The notes under the pieces are model-generated. The model was given only the letters and a program-made list of their open reading frames with translations. It searched no databases and was not told where the DNA came from. Positions 1 through 4,662 of a stretch of DNA of 5,172 bases are shown here, one piece after another. Location of the stretch: positions 1-5,172 of the forward strand of contig JAJXXG010000768.1 in assembly GCA_021781255.1 (NCBI GenBank), given 5' to 3'. The translations under genes and the position numbers were made by a program. The DNA comes from Acidobacteriota bacterium (GTDB lineage Bacteria > Acidobacteriota > Terriglobia > Terriglobales > Acidobacteriaceae). Numbering within the stretch: position 1 is the first letter of the stretch; every line of letters starts with the position of its first letter.

Positions 1-106
1 CAGTTAGTGGAAGCGTAAAAGGAAATCGCCGCCGATTCCCGCGTATTCTGTCTGCAAGCCTCAGCGAGAGAGATCTCACGCCAATAGCCCGCTCCGGATC
101 TCGAAA

Positions 107-113
107 AAGGAGG
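107..113 (+). promoter_or_regulatory. Ribosome binding site of the DUF4870 gene
   Basis: AAGGAGG lies 4 bases before GTG 118. It is a full Shine-Dalgarno match and decides in favour of the GTG start; no in-frame ATG gives the family's N-terminus. Confidence 0.75.
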
Positions 114-117
114 GATT

Positions 118-477
118 GTGCCCAATCCCCAAAAGTCCGGTCTCTCTGACAACTTTATCGCTGCAATCGCCTACATCGGGCCCCTCCCGGCGTTCTTTTT
201 CCTGGCCATCAGGCGCTACAACAAGAGGCCCTATGTGCGATTCCACGCCTGGCAGTCCCTCGTATTCGATGCCTTTGCATTTCTCTTTATTTTTTCCCTG
301 AACCTTGTCATGCCGCTGGTCAAGTTCCTTGGGCTTCGGATTCTCCTGGGTCTGTGGTGTCTTGTCTGTCTGGCCATTGTCCTCATATTGCTGTGGTGCA
401 TGGTCGAAGCGTTGAATGGCAGGCGCTTCAGGCTCCCGATTATTGGGGACTGGGCCGATGAGCAGGCCTACAGGTAA
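118..477 (+). CDS. DUF4870/Tic20-like small integral membrane protein
   Basis: A 119-residue hydrophobic protein. Three membrane segments are visible at about residues 12-31, 46-67 and 70-98. Between the first two lies an RPYVRFHAWQSL stretch, and the C-terminus reads FRLPIIGDWADEQA. Both are hallmarks of the DUF4870 family (Tic20-like fold), which is common in Acidobacteria and other bacteria and usually 100-130 residues, so this copy is full length. The molecular function of the family is not established; a role in the cytoplasmic membrane is all that can be inferred. The GTG start at 118 is supported by a strong AAGGAGG ribosome site at 107-113, four bases upstream. It stands alone on the plus strand and converges on the vapBC operon. 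Confidence 0.85.
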   Translation: MPNPQKSGLSDNFIAAIAYIGPLPAFFFLAIRRYNKRPYVRFHAWQSLVFDAFAFLFIFSLNLVMPLVKFLGLRILLGLWCLVCLAIVLILLWCMVEALNGRRFRLPIIGDWADEQAYR

Positions 478-483
478 ATTTCC

Positions 484-529
484 CGCCGGCCTTTCCATCA
501 CAAATCGCCATTGCCTCAACTGGCCGGCG
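484..529. repeat. Inverted repeat between convergent genes
   Basis: CGCCGGCC at 484-491 is repeated as its exact reverse complement GGCCGGCG at 522-529, with a 30-base spacer. It sits between the stop of the DUF4870 gene and the stop of vapC, where a shared transcription end would be expected. There is no T-tract on either strand and the loop is long, so calling it a terminator would be speculative. An 8-bp GC-rich match can also arise by chance in this base composition. Confidence 0.3.
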
Positions 530-550
530 CACTCCCTCTTTGCCTTCGGC

Positions 551-919
551 TCAGGGCAGATTGGCGGCGACGTTGAGAGCCTGGGCGGCTCTTTTCAGAT
601 TGCTGTCACGCGTCCAAAGTTGCGTTCCCGGCGTGAGAAGGCACGATACGATCAGGTGCGCATCGGTGAGGCCGATGCCTTTCGAGTAGAGCGAATGTGC
701 CTCGATCATGTGCCGCACTTCGTCGAGCCCCGCCACTCGCACAGCACGCAGCGCGTCCATTTCGGCGAGGATTTTTGGGCGGTTGCGCAGCGATCCGAGA
801 GCAATCTCTGCGACGATCAAGGGGTGCATGGCGATCTGGCCCGTCAAAAGGAGATTCGCCATTTGCTGGTCACTTCGCCGGAGATGGTCGACCCAGACGG
901 ATGTGTCGGCGAGAATCAC
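551..919 (-). CDS. vapC: VapC-type PIN-domain ribonuclease toxin
   Basis: A 122-residue PIN-domain protein of typical VapC length. The acidic metal-binding residues are all present: Asp5 in ILADTSVWVDHL, Glu38 in the VAEIALGSL segment, Asp86 in GLTDAHL and Asp105 in WTRDSNL. VapC toxins are Mg2+-dependent endoribonucleases that cut RNA, in studied cases tRNA or rRNA, and arrest growth when freed from their antitoxin. The complete catalytic set suggests an active enzyme; the RNA target cannot be read from sequence. The start is GTG (complement of 917-919), and its G is shared with the TAG stop of vapB, a 1-base overlap that implies translational coupling. Transcription should come from the promoter ahead of vapB. 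Confidence 0.92.
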   Translation of the reverse strand: MILADTSVWVDHLRRSDQQMANLLLTGQIAMHPLIVAEIALGSLRNRPKILAEMDALRAVRVAGLDEVRHMIEAHSLYSKGIGLTDAHLIVSCLLTPGTQLWTRDSNLKRAAQALNVAANLP

Positions 920-1110
920 TACGCGACTCGCGTACGCCTGATGGGTTCGAGATCGGGTTCGGTTCCTCCGACCGCAGCCAACCTGCGCGAGGCCTCAATG
1001 TGGATCAGGGCCTTCAAGGCCTCGCGAAGCAGGGCGGTTCTCTCGGTCACGCCCGAGTACTCCTGTGCTTTCTCGACCAAGGCGTCATCCAGTGCTACGG
1101 TTGCTCGCAT
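919..1110 (-). CDS. vapB: VapB-type ribbon-helix-helix antitoxin
   Basis: A 63-residue antitoxin. The N-terminal half (MRATVALDDALVEKAQEYSG, then TERTALLREALKALIH) looks like the strand plus two helices of a ribbon-helix-helix DNA-binding domain, as in the VapB/DUF2191 group. The C-terminal tail, with GGTEPDLEPIRRTR, matches the segment that wraps around and inhibits VapC in related pairs. It should neutralise the adjacent toxin and, with it, repress the operon by binding the inverted repeat just upstream. ATG (complement of 1108-1110) is preceded by GGAGG at 1115-1119, four bases away. The antitoxin-first order and end-to-end overlap with vapC are typical of this family. Confidence 0.9.
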   Translation of the reverse strand: MRATVALDDALVEKAQEYSGVTERTALLREALKALIHIEASRRLAAVGGTEPDLEPIRRTRVA

Positions 1111-1123
1111 GGGGCCTCCATAT

Positions 1124-1159
1124 CACCGATATTATCATAGAATGGTGATAATATTGGTG
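1124..1159. promoter_or_regulatory. Probable vapBC operator (14-bp inverted repeat)
   Basis: CACCGATATTATCA at 1124-1137 and TGATAATATTGGTG at 1146-1159 are reverse complements at 13 of 14 positions (the exception is G1128 against T1155), with an 8-base spacer. The centres of the two arms are 22 bp apart, about two helical turns, which suits binding by two ribbon-helix-helix dimers on one face of the DNA. It starts 13 bases upstream of the vapB ATG and overlaps the predicted promoter, as expected for an autoregulated toxin-antitoxin operon. Protein binding is inferred. Confidence 0.7.
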
Positions 1160-1162
1160 CAA
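1134..1162 (-). promoter_or_regulatory. Predicted sigma70-type promoter of vapBC
   Basis: On the minus strand, TTGCAC (1157-1162) and TATGAT (1134-1139) are separated by exactly 17 bases, close to the TTGACA/TATAAT consensus. Transcription would start near 1127, giving a short leader of about 17 bases that still contains the GGAGG ribosome site. Both hexamers lie within or against the inverted repeat, so a bound VapBC complex would block RNA polymerase. Confidence 0.6.
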
Positions 1163-1385
1163 TTGAAAGGTTGAAAGTGCGAGGTAAAGATTGGATTGAT
1201 TGAGAGGACGAATCCTGTGTGGGTTGACTTGAGCAGGAACTGGTACGCTTTAACGCTTACTGAACAGAAACGTGCGACGCACCGTTTGGACGCTGAATGA
1301 CAAAACAGCCACCAGGCAAAATATTCTTCCCGGGTCTTTTCTTAGAATCCCCGATTAAGCTGCTCTATTTTTCATTGATTTGAAG

Positions 1386-1462
1386 TGGTGCGCCCGGAGA
1401 GATTCGAACTCCCGGCCTACTGATTCGTAGTCAGTCGCTCTATCCAGCTGAGCTACGGGCGC
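1386..1462 (-). tRNA. tRNA-Arg (anticodon ACG)
   Basis: Read on the minus strand, a full cloverleaf is visible. The acceptor stem GCGCCCG (from 1462) pairs with CGGGCGC, and the D arm is GCTC...GAGC. The anticodon arm ACTGA-CTACGAA-TCAGT has anticodon ACG. A five-base variable loop AGGCC precedes the T arm GGGAG-TTCGAAT-CTCTC, which has one G-U pair. The discriminator A is at 1389 and an encoded CCA at 1386-1388. In bacteria ACG is normally deaminated by TadA to ICG and reads CGU, CGC and CGA arginine codons. No intron and no loss of pairing is seen. I could not assign a convincing promoter or terminator. Confidence 0.96.
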
Positions 1463-1544
1463 ATATACACGGATTCCGGAATGGAACCCCTTCAACGGAC
1501 CATTGACAGATTACCAAGGTTGCGGCGGCGGCGCAACGCACGCG

Positions 1545-1811
1545 TCAGGCCGTTGGCGGCGCGGCTGTTTCCTGGGCGGGCGCGGGAATCAGCGGCAACT
1601 CCTCGGCGATTTCCAGGCCGGCTTCGTTGACAAGCCTGGTGATCGCAGCGGCATTGAGGCGCGTGGAGTCGAACTCGATGCGGAGGGTGCGGGCGGCGCG
1701 ATCGAAGTTGAGTTGCCGGATGCCGTAGACGTCGCGGGTCCGGGCCAAGGCCAGGGCAACCTGCTCTGTGGGCGGCGTAACGTAGCGATAGAGAATCTCC
1801 ACCGTGGTCAT
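1545..1811 (-). CDS. Small HMA-fold-like protein without metal-binding cysteines
   Basis: An 88-residue protein. The order of predicted elements is strand (VEILYRYV), helix (TEQVALALARTRDVYGI), strand (RQLNFDR), strand (TLRIEFD), helix (NAAAITRLVNEAGL) and strand (EIAEEL). This is the beta-alpha-beta-beta-alpha-beta pattern of heavy-metal-associated (HMA) ferredoxin-like domains. The loop after strand 1 reads YVTPPTEQ where true HMA domains carry CXXC, and there are no cysteines in the protein, so copper binding of that kind is unlikely. The Ala/Pro-rich tail (PAPAQETAAPPTA) is probably disordered. The ATG at 1811 was chosen because the fold begins there; the frame stays open upstream but that part overlaps the thioredoxin gene. 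The ribosome site is weak. It lies 91 bases downstream of the TlpA-like gene on the same strand and may be co-transcribed. Function unknown. Confidence 0.7.
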   Translation of the reverse strand: MTTVEILYRYVTPPTEQVALALARTRDVYGIRQLNFDRAARTLRIEFDSTRLNAAAITRLVNEAGLEIAEELPLIPAPAQETAAPPTA

Positions 1812-1822
1812 ATTCCAATGAT

Positions 1823-1896
1823 AGCAACAGTTGTCAGTGGTCAGAACCCGGGCTGTTGCTGAACGGAACCACTGCTTCAAGAGCTGACGACTGACA
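1823..1896. repeat. Two interleaved inverted repeats in the gap after the TlpA-like gene
   Basis: Pair A: AGCAACAG (1823-1830) and its exact reverse complement CTGTTGCT (1853-1860). Pair B: TTGTCAGTGGTCAG (1831-1844) and CTGACGACTGACAA (1883-1896), complementary at 13 of 14 positions. The arms occur in the order A-B-A'-B', so the two hairpins cannot nest: they must either compete or form a pseudoknot. They fill most of the 91-base gap between the TlpA-like gene and the small HMA-like gene. No T-tract follows, so a simple intrinsic terminator is not supported. Confidence 0.5.
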
Positions 1897-1902
1897 ATCG
1901 CT

Positions 1903-2394
1903 TTACATGGTCTTGAGATAGGCGAGGATCTCGGGGCTGGTCCAGTCCTGCGGGCCGACATACTTGGCGCGAATAATGCCTTTGCGGTCGATAAGGTAGG
2001 TCTCAGGCCACATATCGGTATGAAAAAGCTGGGGGGCCGACTGACTGGGGTCGCGCACCGTGATCAGGTCCACGTGGTGCCGGGCAATGAACGTGGAGTA
2101 TGCGGTGGGGTCATCGTCGATGCTGACGGCCAGAATAACGAGATTGGGCTGATCGTGGTGAAGCTGGAGGAGCGAGGGCATCTCCTCAACGCAGGGTGCG
2201 CACCATGTGGCCCAGAAGTTCAGCAACACCACCTGCCCGCGGTAGCTGGCCAGGTGGACAGTAGTTGCACCGTCAGAAACGGTGAAGTCGGGGGCCACTT
2301 TGCCGGTTTGGGCAGGATGCGCGCCGCGGTTGCAGGCAGGCAACACGGCCAATGGAAGAAGGAGGGTCAGACTAAGGCAACGAGGAAACCGCAC
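1903..2394 (-). CDS. TlpA/ResA-like thioredoxin-fold lipoprotein
   Basis: A 163-residue envelope thiol-disulfide oxidoreductase. Residues 1-20 form a lipoprotein signal (MRFPR, then a Leu-rich core) ending in the lipobox LPAC with Cys21 as the lipidated residue. The AhpC/TSA-Redoxin domain follows: APDFTVSDG near 34, VLLNFWATWCAPCVEEMP with the active-site Cys65 and Cys68, and WPETYLIDRKG near 129-139, which contains the conserved cis-proline (Pro130). Relatives keep cysteines reduced outside the cytoplasmic membrane, for example in cytochrome c maturation; the partner here cannot be identified. The GTG at 2394 is preferred because the signal peptide begins there. An upstream ATG at 2463 would add 23 residues, has no ribosome site and would overlap the divergent glycosyltransferase gene. 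The ribosome site before GTG 2394 is also weak. Confidence 0.88.
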   Translation of the reverse strand: MRFPRCLSLTLLLPLAVLPACNRGAHPAQTGKVAPDFTVSDGATTVHLASYRGQVVLLNFWATWCAPCVEEMPSLLQLHHDQPNLVILAVSIDDDPTAYSTFIARHHVDLITVRDPSQSAPQLFHTDMWPETYLIDRKGIIRAKYVGPQDWTSPEILAYLKTM

Positions 2395-2442
2395 ATCTCT
2401 ATAATACGGAGCAAAAGGGCAAGAAGAAAGCGGTACGGTGCG

Positions 2443-3681
2443 ATGAGCAAAGATGAGCCGCATCGGGTAGGGGCAGGCGGATTGAAGCCTGGGGCCGCCA
2501 ACGACGGGTCTTTGTCGGCGGGTTACAAACCTGTGCTCGGTTTAGCCGATGCGGCGGAGGGCCAGGCTCCGGCGGCAGACTGGCGGGAGTGGGCCGGAAG
2601 AACCGCGCCGGCAACGGTTTTTGACCAGCCGGAGCCGGAGGCGTTGATTGAGCTGACGGTTATTGTTCCCGCGCGCAACGAGGAGGACTGCCTGGGGGAC
2701 TGCCTGCAGTCGCTCGTCAGCCAATCTGAGGAGATCTTCGAGCTGGGCCGCGATTGGGAGCTGATCGTGGTGGATGATCACTCGACCGACCGCACGGCAG
2801 AGATTGCCCGCGGCTTTGCCGGCATAACGGTGATGCAGGCTGACAAGCTGGAGGCGGGCTGGACCGGCAAAACCAACGCCGTTTGGACTGCGGCCCGCCG
2901 GGCTCGGGGCCGTTGGCTGCTTTTTACCGATGCAGACACGCAGCACGAGCCGGGCGACCTGCGCCGGGCGATGCACGAGGCGGTGCGGCACAAAGCAGGA
3001 ATGTTGAGCTACTCCCCGCGGCAGATTGTCAGCGGATTTGCGCAGCGGTCGCTGATGCCGCTGGTCTTTTGCGAGCTGGCTCTGGCCTATCCGCCGGCCA
3101 AGGTATCGGATCCGGCGCAGCGCATCGCCGCAGCCAATGGGCAGTTTTTGCTGGTCGAACGCGAGGCTTACCGCAAACTGGGCGGTCACGCCAGCGTAGC
3201 CGGCAAGGTGCTGGAAGACGTTGAACTGGCATTTCTGGCCAAGCGCCGAAGGGTTGGCTTGCGCTTTCGCTATGCTGACGACGCCGTGGCCGCGCGCATG
3301 TATCGATCTACGGGGGCGATGATCGAAGGCTGGACCAAGAACCTGAAGCTGCTGTTCGATAATGCGCTGCTGCTGGCGGTTTGGCGGGCGCTGGATTTTT
3401 TTCTTCTTTTTGGACTGCCGATTTTGGCCCGTCTGCTCTGGAATGCGCGGCTGGGAGTGCACGGGCTCGAGTGGCTCGGCGCGGGCTGGATACTGGCGTT
3501 GCTCTGGCTGCGGACGCTCTTCCGGTTCTATGCGCGCGTGGCCAAGTCGAATTTTCCCTTTCTGGATTGCGCGATGGCGCCGCTTGGTTTGCCACTGTTC
3601 GTGGCGCTGCTTTATCGAAGCTGGTTTCAGCACCGCATCCTGAAGCGCGTAAGCTGGAAGGGACGGAGCTACGCGCCTTAA
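2443..3681 (+). CDS. Membrane-anchored family 2 glycosyltransferase (CrtQ/HpnB-like)
   Basis: 412 residues from ATG 2443. The GT-A catalytic domain starts near residue 71 (LTVIVPARNEE) and carries the nucleotide-binding VVDDHSTD at 109-116 and the metal/sugar-nucleotide DAD motif at 163-165. The acceptor segment AAANGQFLLVEREAYRKLGGH starts at 229, and the likely catalytic-base region LEDVE holds Glu258-Asp259. No processive QXXRW motif is seen. Three membrane helices follow at about 308-333, 343-362 and 375-396. This layout resembles CrtQ (carotenoid) and HpnB (hopanoid-associated) glycosyltransferases, so a lipid acceptor is likely, but the substrate cannot be set from sequence. The first 65-70 residues are polar, unlike any known domain, and no good ribosome site precedes the ATG, so the true start may lie downstream, for example GTG 2533. 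It diverges from the TlpA-like gene. Confidence 0.85.
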   Translation: MSKDEPHRVGAGGLKPGAANDGSLSAGYKPVLGLADAAEGQAPAADWREWAGRTAPATVFDQPEPEALIELTVIVPARNEEDCLGDCLQSLVSQSEEIFELGRDWELIVVDDHSTDRTAEIARGFAGITVMQADKLEAGWTGKTNAVWTAARRARGRWLLFTDADTQHEPGDLRRAMHEAVRHKAGMLSYSPRQIVSGFAQRSLMPLVFCELALAYPPAKVSDPAQRIAAANGQFLLVEREAYRKLGGHASVAGKVLEDVELAFLAKRRRVGLRFRYADDAVAARMYRSTGAMIEGWTKNLKLLFDNALLLAVWRALDFFLLFGLPILARLLWNARLGVHGLEWLGAGWILALLWLRTLFRFYARVAKSNFPFLDCAMAPLGLPLFVALLYRSWFQHRILKRVSWKGRSYAP

Positions 3682-3702
3682 AGAACCGAGAGCGAAGCCC
3701 GG

Positions 3703-3722
3703 CGGCGCAGGACGATGCGCCG
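3703..3722. repeat. GC-rich hairpin after the glycosyltransferase gene
   Basis: CGGCGCA (3703-3709) and TGCGCCG (3716-3722) form a perfect 7-bp stem with a 6-base loop, beginning 22 bases after the glycosyltransferase stop. It has no T-tract, so it is not a classical intrinsic terminator, though it could slow RNA polymerase or protect the 3' end of the message. The 148-base gap 3682-3829 contains no other gene I can support. Confidence 0.35.
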
Positions 3723-3818
3723 GCATTCCAGTACGCCAAAGACGGACAGAGCCTATCCCTCACGCGCAACTCCGCCGCGACTGCTTGAAGCGCGGGAGCG
3801 AAGTGCGGCATCTAATTC

Positions 3819-3824
3819 AGGGAG
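3819..3824 (+). promoter_or_regulatory. Ribosome binding site of the first pterin synthase
   Basis: AGGGAG five bases before ATG 3830 decides the start of the first pterin synthase. An ATG at 3825-3827 reads only two codons before TGA (3831-3833), overlapping the real start codon. An upstream in-frame TTG at 3785 would add 15 unconserved residues. Confidence 0.65.
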
Positions 3825-3829
3825 ATGCA

Positions 3830-4249
3830 ATGATTTACTTGACGCGGCGGGCAATGTTTTCCGCATCGCATTACTACTGGAACGAATCCTGGCCCGCGGA
3901 GAAGAACGAGCGTGTGTTTGGGCGCTGCGCGAATCGCAACGGTCACGGGCACAATTATGCGTTGGAGGTCACAGTTGCGGGCAAACCCGACCCGGTGACC
4001 GGCTATGTGGTCGATCTCAAGTGGCTGAAAGACGTGATGGAGCGTGAGGTGCTGGCTGCCTACGACCATAAACACCTGAACCTGGACGCGCCGGAGTTCG
4101 CACACGCAATTCCGACCACGGAAAACATCGCAATTGCAGCATGGCAGCGGTTGCAGCCGGCCATCACGGCTGCCGGCGGCGCGCAGCTGAGCCGGATTCG
4201 CGTGTATGAGACGCCGGAGATCTTCGCCGAATACAGAGGTGAGGCGTGA
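3830..4249 (+). CDS. 6-pyruvoyl-tetrahydropterin / 6-carboxytetrahydropterin synthase, paralogue 1
   Basis: A 139-residue PTPS/QueD-family enzyme, full length. Zinc ligands are His14 (in FSASH), His39 and His41 (NGHGHNY). The catalytic residues are Cys33, Asp79 and His80 (YDHKHLNLD), and Glu127 in RVYETPE is the pterin-anchoring glutamate. The enzyme acts on 7,8-dihydroneopterin triphosphate, the FolE product, in the cytoplasm. The spacing Cys-X5-HGH (C-ANRNG-HGH) and VFGRCANRNGHGHNY resemble animal biopterin-pathway PTPS more than E. coli QueD, which has Cys-X3-HGH. That favours 6-pyruvoyl-tetrahydropterin as product, but automatic pipelines may label it QueD. Its stop overlaps the next gene's start by 4 bases (GTGA), so the two are translationally coupled. 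Confidence 0.9.
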   Translation: MIYLTRRAMFSASHYYWNESWPAEKNERVFGRCANRNGHGHNYALEVTVAGKPDPVTGYVVDLKWLKDVMEREVLAAYDHKHLNLDAPEFAHAIPTTENIAIAAWQRLQPAITAAGGAQLSRIRVYETPEIFAEYRGEA

Positions 4250-4656
4250 AAGCGTACTTCGGCCGCCGCTACATGCTGAGCGCCAGCCACCGGCTGCATA
4301 CGCCGGCGCTCACGGTCGAAGATAACCGCGCGGTGTATGGAAAATGCAACAACATCCACGGTCATGGGCACAATTATGCGGTCGAAATTCTGGTCGGTGG
4401 GGCGGTAAACGCGGAAACAGGAATGGTGGTGGATCTAGTGACGCTCGACACAGCGGTTCGCGAGCGGGTAATGAACCGATTCGACCACGCCAATCTGAAT
4501 CTCGATCCAATATTTGCGGATTGCGTGCCGACGACGGAGAATCTAAGTAGGGCGATTTTTGAATTGTTGAGAGATGCGTTGCCCGCAGGCGAGCTGGAGC
4601 AGATACGCGTGGAAGAGACAGAGAATAATTTCTTTGAGTGCTCGGCAAAAGGATAA
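4246..4656 (+). CDS. 6-pyruvoyl-tetrahydropterin / 6-carboxytetrahydropterin synthase, paralogue 2
   Basis: 136 residues and clearly homologous to the gene before it along its whole length. It too is catalytically complete: zinc ligands His15 (LSASH), His40 and His42; Cys34 in YGKCNNIHGHGHNY, again Cys-X5-HGH; Asp80-His81 in FDHANLNLD; Glu124 in VEETENN. Motif by motif it is as close to animal PTPS as paralogue 1. The GTG start at 4246 lies in the GTGA overlap with the previous stop and is served by GAGGTGA at 4236-4242. The two proteins may form a mixed oligomer (the family forms hexamers of stacked trimers) or catalyse different steps; sequence alone does not decide. It differs from paralogue 1 in the loop after the SASH motif and in its C-terminal tail (FFECSAKG instead of AEYRGEA). 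Confidence 0.9.
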   Translation: MKAYFGRRYMLSASHRLHTPALTVEDNRAVYGKCNNIHGHGHNYAVEILVGGAVNAETGMVVDLVTLDTAVRERVMNRFDHANLNLDPIFADCVPTTENLSRAIFELLRDALPAGELEQIRVEETENNFFECSAKG

Positions 4657-4662
4657 ACAACA

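Noticed and set aside
1..18. Frame reading QLVEA then TAA, possibly the C-terminus of an upstream plus-strand gene
   Set aside because: Only five codons are visible; nothing supports a gene beyond the absence of an earlier stop.
76..519. Minus-strand open frame opposite the DUF4870 gene
   Set aside because: It is antisense to a recognisable membrane protein with a good ribosome site; its product is charged, low in complexity and matches no family I know.
416..1174. Long plus-strand open frame of 252 codons across vapBC
   Set aside because: Antisense to the clearly identified vapC and vapB; composition is that of a GC-rich shadow frame.
1306..1340. Possible terminators for the tRNA (GCC-TGGT-GGC followed by TGTTTT on the minus strand; a CCCGGG palindrome)
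   Set aside because: The first stem is only 3 bp and the second lacks a loop and T-tract; too weak to call.
1163..1385. Gene-poor stretch with a 28-codon frame (ATG 1297) and a TTGACT hexamer near 1226
   Set aside because: No ribosome site before the ATG, no properly spaced -10 for the hexamer and no recognisable product; I see no supported feature here.
2542..3726. Long minus-strand open frame of 394 codons opposite the glycosyltransferase
   Set aside because: The plus strand encodes all glycosyltransferase motifs; the antisense product is Arg/Gln/Pro-rich with no domain, an effect of high GC.
3785..3816. TTGAAG and TCTAAT as a promoter for the pterin operon
   Set aside because: The 20-base spacer is too long and both hexamers are poor; the operon promoter cannot be placed.
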